Source: Glutinoglossum americanum (lineage: Eukaryota > Ascomycota > Geoglossomycetes > Geoglossales > Geoglossaceae). From it: 64,000 nt of DNA. A program made the position numbers and the translations under genes. Location of the stretch: positions 62,001-126,000 of the forward strand of contig JAGHQL010000060.1 of the NCBI GenBank assembly GCA_020080175.1, written 5' to 3'. This document shows, one piece after another, positions 39,148-51,466 of the stretch (the first letter of the stretch is position 1; every line of letters starts with the position of its first letter). The notes beneath the pieces were generated by a model. The model was not told where the DNA came from, made no database searches, and worked only from the letters and a program-made list of their open reading frames with translations.

Positions 39148-39734
39148 GGAGTACTCCTGTTTAGCAGAATTGCCGTGGGCGTTACGTTCGTTATAACGGG
39201 TAGTGTGATTCTGTAGAAACACGAACTTGTTTTTATTGGTTTTTTTTTTTGTGTACTATTATTGGCTTAACTCCTAAGAGGTACGAAGTTGCGCCGACAG
39301 AGCCGGGAATTGTGCTTCTTATTGTTCCTTGTTTTATTTTCCGGCGGAGCTCGTTTCGCAGTATTTAGATGCGATGACGATGATTATGCAAGGTACCCGG
39401 TTTGAGGAAAAATGGGCAGGAATAACTTATTAAAGGAAGCCTGTATACGTTAACTAAAGAGTTACCGAATAGTCGAGTGGATAATTGCATCCATTTTGCA
39501 TCTGCCGATATTGTTGTGGTCGTACGCAGCACTTGGCTGCAGCATTGTGATATAGTGCCCCTATGACGTACTTCTCACGAGATGAAACCCTCCACTACGC
39601 TACTACCTTTCACTCCCTCTAAACTCCAATAAGAAATCAATTCTTATACGATTAATTGTCTGAGTCCTCGACCACTGCAATAACAACGATAGCACTTTTT
39701 TAAAACAGATATATTAATTAGACGGGAAGCAACC
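39148..39734. promoter_or_regulatory. RhoGEF 3' flank and rtc3 promoter
   Basis: A 587-bp gap between co-directional genes. It includes a T9 run near 39241 and an AT-rich stretch before the next start. No gene was recognised. Confidence 0.5.
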
Positions 39735-40270
39735 ATGCCGCGCGGAAACGGTCCTCAGACCAAAGTCCACTATCCTGGCGCTGACGACGACTATGTGATC
39801 TTTGTCGATTCATCGGCTATGGTGCGCGATTGGAAGAAAGATAAGTCTATCCCGCTGGCTCAAGTTGTCAGCGGGTGGAAGATCTTTTGTACGCATAAGT
39901 ACATCCCCCTCTATCTCTCCATACACTTTGCGTTGTTTTCATTTCGGCTTGGATCATTTCAGTCTGGATGTAAAGTGTGCTAATGGATTGATCCACGGCC
40001 GGTTAGACATGGAGCCCAGGGGATTCTCGACGCGGCATCCAAGGGGCAGCTGGAGAGCGAGTTCGGTACGACGAAGGAGGAAGAGATCGTGAAGATCATC
40101 CTAGAGAAGGGGGGTGTGCAGGAGACGACTGTATTAATTAACCCTTCTCCCAATTTACGTATTTCCTTTTGCCACGCAGGCCGCTGACGAAACGGATGCT
40201 GTTTTGTTTCTAGAGCTCGGAACGTCAAGCCGACAAGAACATCGCGGACGGCCCGTCTGTTCCGCATTAG
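39735..40270 (+). CDS. rtc3: SBDS-domain protein Rtc3-like
   Basis: Three exons (39735-39898, 40007-40130, 40214-40270) join in phase to 114 residues. It has a single SBDS N-terminal (FYSH) domain: KVHYPGADDDYVIFVDSSAMVRDWKKDKSIPLAQVV, then HGAQGILDAASKGQLESEFG and EEEIVKIILEKGGVQET. Size and sequence match yeast Rtc3/Hgh-type small SBDS proteins rather than the three-domain Sdo1 ribosome-maturation factor. Rtc3 is linked to RNA metabolism and stress tolerance, with unclear biochemistry. The second intron (40131-40213) hides the short last exon. Confidence 0.88.
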
Positions 40271-41355
40271 AGACCTCCCTCTCTATCCCACTACTATCCC
40301 GCGTAATTTCCGGGTGAGCGTTTCAAGCTCGGGGATGAGGAAACGGAATGTTTAGTTGCATGAACGATCACGACAATGATGACTTTTCTCGGAGGAATGT
40401 TGTAGCGGATATGGAAGGGGAATATGTCATTTTTAGCTGGCTTTAGGTAGCAAGCGGAACGCGAATACAGACTGAAAGACTGGTGACGGGTGGGATGATT
40501 GTCGATTGCTTCTAGTGACGTCATAAGCGGGACATGCCCCTATCCCATGGCACGGGCACCGTAATTGCAGGCCTGCGTCTTATTACTAGATGGCATAGCG
40601 GGCCCCTACTGTTGGTAGTAGCATTGGTAGTTTCTTCAAACGGTAAAATTACTCTAGAGAGGATATCTTAGTGAGGACCACCCCCCAATCAGTCCCCGCG
40701 GCATCGTTTTAGGCATTCAGTATAGGAAGGCTTTAGCGGTATGAATGGGACCAAACCTTAGTTTTTTCTGTGTTCATTACAATGTCTTTTTTTTATCGAA
40801 GCTAGAGAAGCAAGAGATATAGATGGAGGGGGAACAAACCCCCGGCATTCGAGATGGAAAAAGCAAAGTGGGGCTGGAAGGAGAAGGTGATGGAGGTGGA
40901 AAAGAAAAGTGTCATCAAAAGTGTATCTGCGCAGGGAGCCCTCTCCCCTTGAGAACAAAACACAACAAAAGAAGATCTTCCAGCCAGGTATATCGCCGTT
41001 ATTTTTGCCCAGAACCGATTTTGCCAGTTACGCCCATCCTTTGTAGAAAGAAAGAGTTTGGGAGAATCTCCCGCTTGCTCGTGACCAAACTTTAAAGGGG
41101 GATAGCGTATTAAAGGGGAAGTTTAGCAATCTATGAAGAATGAAATAAGAAACAATTGCCATGCTTGCTCTATGTAGTTTCCGCTACGCCTGACTAAACC
41201 CAGCTGATGTTTATGTCCATCTCAAGGGTAGAAGTCGAATTGAAGCAAATACGCGCCCTCATTTAAGTTCCCCTTCGTGAAAAGCTACTGGAAAACCTGA
41301 AGAATGAAATGCGCCAGTAAGAGAATGACTAACTGTCTTCGCGGTAAGATTGAAT
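40271..41355. other. Convergent intergenic region, rtc3 / uls1
   Basis: About 1.1 kb between two 3' ends, with no supported gene. The small open frame at 40823-41095 (+, 90 codons) is compositionally biased and unrecognised. Confidence 0.5.
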
Positions 41356-44300
41356 CTAGTTAGGGGCACCGCCGACACCCTATAAGACAAATCTAATTAG
41401 TAGTAGTTCCTTAGACGTAAAATCTTAAAAGACTTACAAAGAGAAAAGCCAGCTCCCGGTTGCCTAGCCTAGCAATGTTCTTACTAGCTTTTTCGTCTAG
41501 CGCACCCTCGATCAATGTTCTCTTCTTGTCCTGCAGCTGTAAGATGCGATCCTCAACAGTCTCCTTAACAAGGATGCGGTGAACCGTCACTGGTCTCAAT
41601 TGCCCGATGCGATGCGAACGATCAATAGCCTGCTCTTCGATGTACGGATTCCAGAACGGGTCGAGGATGATAACTTGGGACGCAGCAACTAGATTAAGGC
41701 CTGCATTGCCGGCCTTGAGGGACACAAGCATGATCTTACATGCTGGATTATCCGTAAATTCGATGACCGCGTCATTGCGTTTTGCGGAACTCATGCTACC
41801 ATCATAGCGTTCATACTTCCGGCCGGCACGTGATATCGGAACCTCGAGGAGGTCTAATAAAGAGGTGAACTGACTGAAGACGATGGTCTTCTCGCCCGCG
41901 CCTTTGCTCTGGATATCTTCCAAAATTTCGCAGCACTTGTCAACCTTCGCGCTAGATTCCCAGTTCTTCTCTAGACGTCGCATATACCTCGCCTTGGATT
42001 TTGCGTTCTTCATAGCGTCCTTCTTGAGCTGAGCTAGTGTCTTCCTGACCTTCGCCTTCCCCTTGCCCTTGGCCCCTCGCCTCTTCTTGTTCGAGCTCTC
42101 CCTAGAACTGCGATCGGCTCCAACCTGATCATCGTCATCAGGAACAACAAAATCGGCCAAGTCGGAATCTGTATCAGAATCGGAAGCAGAATCTTCTGTC
42201 TCACTGTTATCCTCCTCTATGGTATCTTCGACTTCCTCAATAAAACCTTCCTCCCTCATGTGCACTTTCTTGAACGTAACATAGTCTATAATTTTTTTGG
42301 GATCTATCAACCCTCGACACGTAGGACACTTGACCGACACAACCTCATTACCACGGGCGAGATTCTGTTGGCCAGACTGATTGGAAATTTTGACGAAGCA
42401 CTCAGTGCAGGTATCATGACCACATGGTATGAAAATCGCGGGGTTTTCAACACCATCATAGCAGATAGGGCACTCGAACCCATCCATCGCTTTTACTCTG
42501 GAGATGACATCAGGAAGAAGAGATTTCGCTAGATCTGTCATTTCATCAACAGTTATCTCGGCGTTGTGTTGGACTTCCATGTCTTGGATGAGATGTGGGT
42601 GGCAACATGCTTGTCTGAGACGCAAAAGTAAGACTAGGATGTTCGTATAGTTCCGCCCGATAGAGCCCTGCTTAAGGTATTTATTAAATTGTAACGCCGT
42701 CTTCGTCTCGAGTGCTTTGTAGAAGGTCTGTTCATCCTCGTTGAACACGGCATTTTGTGCCTTATTTGTTCGCTCGGGGAGATTGAGTATAGGCTTTCCA
42801 TCAATTTCAGACTTTTTAGTGCGCCGGAGAAGGACTGCTTTGAGGAGTGCTTGAAGCTTTTTCAGAGCGTTTTCAGAACCACGCTGACTTGTCCCCTTGA
42901 GTGGACGAATGAAATCCTACAAGGACATTAGCTACAGTGATAGACAGACACGACGGATCCGGTAACCTACCTCGCTGAACTTCTTAAATTCATTATACGG
43001 CTTAATGCGGAGAAATTCTATGAGAGCATGGAGTTCGCCAACGCTATTCATCATTGGTGTGCCTGTAAGACAGAATCTTGACTTTGCCTGAAGGGCACAG
43101 GCGCCCAATGCAGCTTTGGTTGTTCGATTCTTGATACATTGAGCTTCGTCAATGATTACGCTGTACCTCTTGTTAGATATATGGTCAACCTAAACAAAGG
43201 CGAAGAAGTTATTGACTAACCGATACCAGAGAGAATCTTCGCTCAGACATGGCAGGCTCGGACCTTCCTCGTTATCGAGTCTTCCATCAGCAGAGGCCTT
43301 CTTCTGTTCCCAAGCTTCCCTCCGCTTGTATTCGGCCGCGAGTGTGCCAAAAGTCGTAAGAACTACATCGTATTTTTTTAGATGTTTCCAGCCAACTTTG
43401 GTTCTCGATCCATGTAAGAGGTATGTCTTGAGTTGGTGGTCGTCCTTTAGCTTTGTCTGAATTTCCCGCTCCCATTGTTTCATCAATGCAACTGGAGCAA
43501 CTATGAGAGTTGTCTTTCGCTGCGGATCGTCCGAGGGTCTCGACACCAGGAGTGCTAACGCCTGGATGGTTTTTCCAAGACCCATATCATCCGCTAGAAT
43601 CCCACCTTTATTCGTGCCTTCTTCCATACTCTTTAACCAGGCTAGCCCCAATTTCTGGTGCTCCATGAGAGGATACTTCATCGCCGGTGGTGTGCCTTCC
43701 CGATTTTCCGGTGGTAATTCTACATCCGGTCGAATGTTCTCTAGCAGATTCTTAATTTCCTCTGCTGTCTTAGTAGGATCATGAGTGACGTAGTCGATGT
43801 AATGAAGCTCACGCGCTGTTCGTTGGCGGCTGTAACTATCGATCAACGTAGTCCCATTCGGATCTACAATGCTCAGAGGGTCGTTGTTGATCGGCCTCGA
43901 GCTGGTAGTAGAGAAGTTGGTCCCAAATGATGGAAAAGCATTCTCCATCGCCCCTCCGGAAGGGTTTAGAATAGTCGGTCCAAATGAGTAGGCGGATCCC
44001 GCGAACGGTTCCTGGGCGTAATTTAACGGAAATGGTAACAAATGATTCTTTGGAGCGGAAGTGTTTGAGTTGATCGAGGGAAGTTGTATCCGCTGAAGAC
44101 GATCGAATTCGTTGCTCGATGAGGGTTGCTGACTCTGGGTCTGTTGGAACTGGCCGAAGGTCGTATAGTCGGAAAGCATCTGGTCAAAGAGAAGTCTGGA
44201 AGGCTGGTTCAATTGATTGCGATCCGGCCGACTATTGCTCCGAAAGGCAGAAGCATCAATCTCCGTTAGATCATCGTCGCTACTAGCCAGGTCCACGAAG

Positions 44301-45409
44301 TCATTAGCTGAAAGCTGAAGGCCTCCAGCCTGTTCGCTGGAAGTTCCCTGGGCTATATCTAGTGGCATTGCGTTAGATGTAGGAGCATTTTGAGCCGAAC
44401 GGAGGTAAGAGTTGTCGACAGGGTCTTCTAGATTTCCCCAAGAGAAGCCGCCGTAATCTGATGTCGGGAAGTTGTGCTGATTACCGTAGAGAAATTGTAG
44501 ATCTTCATTGGGGTCGCTAGTACTAGAAAGTAAGAGCGCTAGTTCGTGGTCCCTTCACGCGTGACGTTAGGAGCGTCTAGAAAATATATTCAAGTGACTA
44601 ACCTCTGCTCCTGTTCGGCTTTCTCTCGTGCCTTCCTTTCACTCTCTGCTTGGCTTCGGCGAATGAAATCGGGGTCTGACCCAAATTCTCCAACGGCCTC
44701 GGCGGCGACTCTGCGAGCGACCTCTTCATCCCTATTTGAGGAAGTTTGTTAGCGGAGCTCACTACACCTTAAACCGCAATACAATGCACTACACTACAAA
44801 GCGTGACACCAACCCAGCAGTTGCATCCAGAAAAACATCACTATCATATCCATAGGCAGGGCTACTATACCCTGTATCGGCCAACGACATTTGGTTCACC
44901 GGAGGTGACGAGAAGCCTGTATTGTTGGAGCTTGGCGTGGTCCGCCTTGACTTTGTTTCTTGTCGGTCCGCGTCTCCGAAATATAAGCCTCTGAGATCGA
45001 ATGGACGCTTTCGGGAGGGTAAAGATAAGTGAGATGTAGACTGATCCGAAGGAGTCTGGTCTGTGCTTGAACTAGAAGAGGACGCGCCGGTGAGAGCGTT
45101 ATAGCGAAGTGAACTGCTTCCTCGAAATGTCCCTTCATCGTTCAAATAGGCGCTGGAGTTATGTGCCAAACCAGTGGATCGGTAATTGTTGCCACTTATG
45201 TATTCCATGTTAAGGGTACCAGATGAATCGGCCGGTGGTGGTAAAGTGTTGTTAAAGTTCCCTCCTGTCCATGGGCTGGTAGAATTGTAGCCTCCCGTCC
45301 AAGGGCTATTACTACTCTCATCGACTTTGGCAGTCTTCGCATCTATCCTCTTCTGCCCAGTCCCTGTAGACATCCCACGTAGACCGGAAATATCATACCC
45401 CAGCTCCAT
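41356..45409 (-). CDS. uls1: SNF2-family ATPase with RING finger (Uls1/Ris1-like)
   Basis: Six exons (44814-45409, 44603-44731, 43221-44516, 42971-43160, 41438-42916, 41356-41379) join in phase to at least 1,237 residues. The disordered N-terminal half precedes a SNF2 motor: LMEHQKLGLAWLKSMEEG, Walker A ADDMGLGKTIQALALL, LIVAPVALMKQWEREI, Walker B-type VIIDEAQCIKN and LTGTPMMNSV. A RING finger is embedded (CPICYDG...CGHDTCTECFVKI...CPTCRG). The helicase C-terminal lobe follows: KTIVFSQFTSLLDLLEVP, LVSLKAGNAGLNL and DRSHRIGQLRPVTVHRILV. Uls1-type proteins are SUMO-targeted translocases/ubiquitin ligases that clear SUMOylated factors from DNA. The start is provisional: the frame stays open upstream to at least 45514 and a 5' exon probably lies at 45.5-45.7 kb. 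The last exon codes only GVGGAPN. Confidence 0.88.
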
Positions 45410-47099
45410 TCTCTGACGACAGGTATTCTGCGGGCTCGAACTCAGTGATTGTGGAACTACCCGCTTCAAGTCCAGTTCTTCTTGTATTGTCCCCAGTGAG
45501 GCACCGGTTGGCAAGGTTGCTATAGTAAGATGTGCTTGGTGGCGAGGCTAACAGTGCAAGGCTATTTGGAACGATAGTAAGACCTTGCAGCCTGCAGGAT
45601 GACCTATCTGGAAATGCGCGAGGTTGAACTAAAAGCAAACCTGTAGCGTGGACGAAGGTAAAAGTGGTGCAATCGAAGGAGTGAATAGTTGTCGGGACCA
45701 GGCGGCAACGCAAAGAGGCTGTAGTAGGAATGGGGGATGAAAATAACCGCTTGCCTCGAATGTACTAGAGGACTCTCCTAAGTTCGGGGCGTTGGTCGTC
45801 GGAACTAAAAGATCTACAGAACCAGTCGACCCAGTTGGAAAATTTCCGGCCGATTGCTAGACGGGAAGCGTTCATCGGCAAGTCGTGGTCGACTGATGAG
45901 GTGCCAGATGTCAGCCTGCGGCGCGAAAAATGAGCGGACAGGTTCCCAAGGCAAGCTGAGGACCACGGGAAAATCGAGCTTCGATAAACAACGCTAGGTC
46001 ATGTGCCGCAGCCGAGTTATTCAGCGGTCTGTTCGGAGAAAAATCAGAGCCATGAAGAAAAGAATGGGATATAGTACGATTGAGCAGTTGGAAGAAGAAT
46101 AACTGGGGGTCTTTCTACGCTGAGGGATCTAAAGGGCATGTATCTTATCCCGGTACAGCGGCGGATGACAATGCAGGCAGTGCTAAGTATGGGAATGGGG
46201 CCTGGTTGGTTGTAGCGAAAGATTCCTTGGCAGATCTCCCTTTTTCCTTATGCTCTTCGCTATTCATTCATTAAGGCAGACATGTACGATGTTCATTCAA
46301 TACACCTGGCCCGCAAACCACGCCGGGTGGAGAATTACCAAGACAGCCTTATCAGATGCAGATGTATGTTGTACGTATATATGGTACCTGAACGCGGAGA
46401 TTTAATCTAGAGTTGACTTAGAGTGCGGCGTCGTGTCTGTGCGAACATTATCTACATACATGTACCTAGCATTTTTCTGCTCTTGCATGACAGCCTCACC
46501 AAGGCGCCAGCCGATCGTCGACGTGGACAGAACATCATGACTCATACGATTATCTTCGACACCTACTCTAGGCGGTCGCTCTTTCTAGACAGTTTGGCCA
46601 TCTGGTCATCTGAGTGTCTGCATTCGGACTGGCTAAATACAATGCATACAAAAGGGCGCGGTCTGTAAAATAAAAAGTCCAATTTTCGTACCGTGGGTAT
46701 TCTTTCACGCCATAATGCCCTCCAAGCCGAACACCACGCTCGATACATAGAGATTGGTCCCAGGGATGCTTGAAAGAAAAAGGGAAGGAAAAAAAAGCAA
46801 GGCTTTATTCATATGCGATCAAAGGGGACTGTGGTGGAGAGCGGGATAGTTGTTGGGGTGGGAAGCTATCGATAAGTCCCAGGCGACCAAAATAATGCAG
46901 AATATTAAAGAGAAGGAACCCCCTGCTGGCAGGGCTCTACATTTGGTTTGCTCGTGCGACACACTCCTCTAGGCAAAGTGTTACATGAGTCGACGGTCAT
47001 ACCCAAAAAATCATTCCCACGAGAATCGTAACAAACCTTGCCCCAGAATGTCACTTCGTTAGATAAAGAGTCACCATTGGAAGGCAGAGCGATAGGAGG
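45410..47099. other. Intergenic, uls1 5' region / boi 3' flank
   Basis: About 1.7 kb. The first 350 bp upstream of uls1 carry splice-like signals (CTACAG at about 45632, ACTATAG at about 45520 read on the minus strand) and probably contain its 5' exon(s). Elsewhere only small open frames, for example 46080-46274 (+), without motifs. Confidence 0.45.
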
Positions 47100-50000
47100 T
47101 TAAGTATTGACGTCCGGCTTCCCATCAAAACTGCTGACCTTTCTGATGCCTTCCCTGGCTTTGGACACCCCAATCTCACTATCTTCCTCATCGGCATCAC
47201 CATCAAAAATGATTCCCCTGATGTTCAAACCCTCATCGCCTGTGTCAATTGTGGAGGGTTCTTCATCCACCTTCTCATCTGGACCCATGAGCGCCGGTGG
47301 CCGTTGTCTCGTCGCAACGGCTTTGGAAAGAGAGATCGTTTTTAGCTGATAAGTGCTCGTAATTGGGCTCGTCTCGTCCCGGTCTATCGTCGCTTTCATC
47401 AAAGCAGCCATCCAGAGACGGCCTTGCTTGATGTTATCAACAGCGAAATAATGAACTTTCGGCATTGTGAATGTAACCGCTTTGGATAAACCAGGCCTTG
47501 GCGGCACAAGCTTGAAGATAAATACACTGTCGTTTCCAACCCTTTTCGGTGTGAGTTCTAGCCCCGCAGCTGCATCAGTTGACGCGGATGTTGGGGTAAG
47601 AGCGCCTTGAGGACTTGTAGGGCTTGCAGTGGCGCCAGTGAGAGTTGCATGCAGACCGGTGATGCGATCATTTTCAGCAGTCAGTACACGATGGAATGCA
47701 ATATCGATCACCCCTTTCTCTCTCTGGTCATTTTCAGAATAGTAATAAGCCAATCTTGTACCCTTGAGCACGAAGAGCCTCGGGTTCCAGGCGGCTATCA
47801 GCTTTGAGCTCTTTTTCTTCATCCAGCCGCTATAGTCGCAATCTTTAATCGCCTCTTGTGGCGTCTTCTCTTCGAGGCCTTCCCTATATGCACTAGTTTC
47901 TTTCTTGGACTTCCTCCTGGTGGTTCCAGAAGATGTCCTAGTACGGATCGTGCCATTCACAGGCTTTCTCCCCTCACAAGGATCCGAGTCGAAGCTCTTA
48001 GAGCCAGAAGGCGTACTAGAACCAGTTCCTGTCGGCGAACGCACCGGAGACTCGGTGATAGCGCCAGTTTTCAGAACGGGTGACTCCAGTCGAGCCTTTT
48101 CGCTCCCTGTAACTGCATCCGAAATTGCTCTAAGGCCACTTGCTGCACGTGTTGACTTTGAAGATCCGACTAGTTTAGTTTCACCCGACATGGGCATTGG
48201 AGACGCCCGACCACTCGATGACGCATCAGTGTCTGGGCCCGGCGGAATTAAACCAAAGGCTGCACCGTTCTCTAGTTTTGTGACCGTAGGGGACGTCGGG
48301 TCCTTTAGTGCACGGGTGGGCATGAAAGTATTGCTCTTTCCAGTACCTCTAAGCCGGTCATTCATAGATTTACCATGGTAAATCTGGGAGGCTGTGGGCA
48401 AAGTGATGGAAGCGAAGCCGAGCTCTCTGATCGAACCCGCGCTGCTATATCTCGAATGTGCTGTACCGGCTCGTATTCGCTGTTCATCGGTATAACTTGA
48501 CTTCCTCGAATGACTTCCACTTTCGCGCTTTTTTAGCGTAGCCCTAGCCTTTACATTATCTAGCTCGCCCCCCGAAAAGTAACCGCGATCCAGATCCTTT
48601 GGGCTTAGAGTAGTGTAGCCCGAATCTCGGGGCCGGCCATCAAACCGATTACGATCGAAGCTGATAGAAAGTTTATGGCCACTGATGGACTCTCGCCCGC
48701 TCATAGATGTGCTTGGGCGGCCATTCTTGGTGGGAGCTAATTCACCCATAGTCCAAGATCTGTCAAAAGACCGGTCTTTCTTATGAGGTGTTGTAGGGTG
48801 GTTTGTTGTTTTGGTGCCTTCGGCACTCTTCTCGTTTGTCAAGGGCACAGTGCGGGCATCGATAGAAGAATGCCTTCTCCTGTGATCGGAATCTCTTGGA
48901 GAAGCAGCTGGTGGCCTCGTCGGGTTGTCTTGACTTGATAAAGGATTGAAGGCGGACGGTGACATCGAGTATCCGGGCGTTGGTTGCGGCTGATTGGTTT
49001 GGCGAGCGCTAAGACGGTCATGCTGTTGTCGGGAGCCCGGTCGCTCCATTAAACTGGGTATCCGTGGGAGGACAGCCCCAATCGCACTACCTCTGCCTCT
49101 TCCAGTATCTTCCAATCCCACACTGTCTGCGCCGTAGTAAGAATCCGCAGTTCTACTCGTAGATCTTGAGCCCTTCACCTCATCTTGAAGGGCTCTAATC
49201 TTATGCCAGGTACGCAATCTCCGCCCGAGGAGTCCTAGATCGAAGGCTTCGATGAAAAGATCGGTTTGACTCATGCCCAACAAAACTTCTCCTGAGATCT
49301 CCTGCTCCTGGAAAATTTGACAATGATAATTCTCAACCCCCACACTATGCAAATAAGCCGCAACATCAGTAGGAGACCACTGAAGCACTTGAGCTTCGGA
49401 ATATGTGCATTGCTCCTCTTCGTCAGTTTGTTCCCCTGTTATGTAAGACATCTGACGTTCCGCAAGACTACTATATTCACTTCCAGAATCATTGGCGCCC
49501 CTACGGTTAGCAGCAGCAATACTATGGCGAGGCGTGCTCATGTCCGTGATATGTTCGTCAATAACGCTAAGAGTCTCGCTCATCACGGGACTATCTTCGC
49601 CATGAGTGTGTTGATTTCCAGTGGCAATGCCTATATTCCTAAGCGCTGTGGAGGGCATTGATGTTGTAGTGCCTGGGGAGTTGAGAGGCGAAGGAGTGCT
49701 TGCGGAAACTCCAAATTGATTCGTGTTTTGGTCAGTTTGAGAGATTTGAGGAAAGAATTCAGCCGGAAGAGTTGGGGATGCAGCTCTCGGTTGTTCGACT
49801 ATGGCGGGTGATATGGCGGCCACAGCAGTAGTCTGCACATCCGCTGGGCTGGTAGGCTCTGGAGCTGACGCTGTAGACGTAGTAGTGATATCCTGGGGGG
49901 CGTTCGTTGTGTACACTATGCCGACGAGAGCTGTTAGCCCAAGAACGGAGAATTACGGAGAAAACGAAACAAACCACAGGCTAGATAGTCTTCAAGGCCG

Positions 50001-51466
50001 AAATGATTAGAAACCTCTGTAGACTCGGATTTAATAGACAAGCAAGGAGAGTGCGGGTGCACAAGCCCCGCACTTGGTGCTATTCCAGGCGCCACGCTTC
50101 GTACAGCGGCCCGCTTGATAGACTTCTGCTGGCGGCTGGGAGTTTCCTCTACTCCACGAGGAAGGATATTATTATGCTTCGCTCGCGGAGAAGTAGAAAA
50201 GAGAGGCAAGGGACATAGTGTGGGAGCATCAAACTGCTTGGTCTTATCTTGCTGGTACTTGAAAACATCCTCCAGTGATTTAGAACGAACAGTCGTTTTA
50301 TCGGGTAAAGGGCGGCTAGGCTGAAGAATTGCTCCAGTGCTTGCAGCAGCTCTGCGATAAAGCTCAGCCGGAGCAAAGCTAGAAACCTCCCTCAGCGCAC
50401 TAGACTGGACAGCAGCCTGTTTTCTAGAAATGTCAGACTGTGGGGGAGCCCCAGCGCCTGCGGCAATTCTGCGGTCAATCTCAGCCTGCACACGGCTAGA
50501 GATCTTGTCCAGTGCTCTAGGGAGGGCAGAGGTCTGATTCTCGAGTGAAACACTAGACCGTAGAAACGCCTCATTGCTAGCTGCGATTCTGCGGACAAGC
50601 TCAGCGTGAACACGGTTAGAGATCTCATCCCGCTCATGAGAGAGAACAGCCCCCGGGGAAAGAGGAAATGTCGTTGAGATATCCAAACTATTCCTCGTGT
50701 TCTGTCGGTCGATCTCTTCTTGAAGACGGCTAGAGATCTCCCACTTGTGAGAAAGGCATTCTCTCAGACTTATCTCAGGAGAATCAATTGTTGGCGATGA
50801 GAATTGATTGTCGTCTCTTGCGCTCTGGGAATTAACCTCCCTGTATTGGTGTGCAGTGATGTTCTCCTGCTCACAGAAAAGAGCGGCCTTCTGCCTCACT
50901 TGAGAAGGAATATTGCTTGGCGGAAGCGGAAATACAAGAGTATTTCCCACACCTTTTCGATCCATCTCTGGCCGATGTTGGCTAAAGATATCATCCCGAA
51001 TAAAAGCACTTTGTCTCAAATGAGAAGAAATATTAGTTAATGACGGTAGCCTACGGACAGTAGTTTGCTGAGCTATCTCTGTGCGTTGTTGGCTAGAATC
51101 GCCGACGTGCGCATAAAGACAACCAACATTCTGTGTGACGGTAGTCGGATCACTATGAAATTGAGGTGAAATATCATGAGACCTCATACCCTCAGGAAAG
51201 AGCCCAGTCTGGTTGTTCTTCAAATGTCTTCCCAAATACCAGCCATCGCCGAATTCGTCGTCACGCTCCAGGAGCTCTATCCGATCGTTCTTCGACAGGC
51301 TCAATTCGTCTGGGCTCCGAGCTTCGAAGTCATCTGCACCCACAGCTTGAAAGTCAGTTAAACATTTCATCAAGGTGATTGGAAGGGTATATAACGTACG
51401 GACGACGACTAGTATGCTTCCCGGAACTGCCGTTTCGCCGGAACCGGCTTGATCTTGCTGATGCAT
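47100..51466 (-). CDS. Boi1/Boi2-like polarity protein (SH3-SAM-PH)
   Basis: Core exons are 51400-51466, 51190-51345 and 47100-49915, which join in phase to about 1,012 residues. SH3 domain: VGADDFEARSPDELSLSKND, ERDDEFGDGWYLGRHL and TGLFPE, then VYTTNAPQ across the splice. SAM domain: VLQWSPTDVAAYLHSVGVEN and VLLGMSQTDLFIEAFDLGLL. PH domain near the C-terminus: YSGWMKKKSSKLIAAWNPRLFVLKGTRLAYYY and FAVDNIKQGRLWMAALMKA. Between SAM and PH lies a long Ser-rich region. Boi proteins link Cdc42, Bem1 and exocytosis at growth sites. The segment between the SH3 exon and the main exon (49916-51189, 1,274 nt) is a canonical intron by its ends, but is open in frame almost throughout (see findings). The start at 51466 is the first in-frame ATG before the SH3. 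Confidence 0.88.
49916..51189 (-). other. Long open intron or alternative exon inside the boi-like gene
   Basis: The ends are GTATGA (51189) and CATAG (49916), with the branch-like CTAAC about 20 nt before the acceptor. The SH3 reading frame continues open from 51190 to a stop at 49934. The encoded stretch has degenerate 38-40-residue repeats around a core like ISSRVQAEIDRRIAA. A second donor, GTTTGT at 49974, would make a 59-nt intron to the same acceptor, leaving a 1,215-nt (405-codon) in-frame exon. I cannot tell from sequence whether it is spliced out, kept, or both. Confidence 0.6.
50340..51090 (-). repeat. Degenerate in-frame ~117-bp tandem repeats
   Basis: A motif read on + as TCTGCGGTCAATCTCAG / TCTGCGGACAAGCTCAG recurs. 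Anchoring on CGGTC-type pentamers gives positions 50355, 50472, 50592 and 50706, with spacings of 117, 120 and 114 nt. Weaker copies follow near 50958 and 51072. All measured spacings are multiples of three. In protein the units read SSFAPAELYRRAAA, SSRVQAEIDRRIAA, SNRVHAELVRRIAA and SSRLQEEIDRQNTR. Confidence 0.7.
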
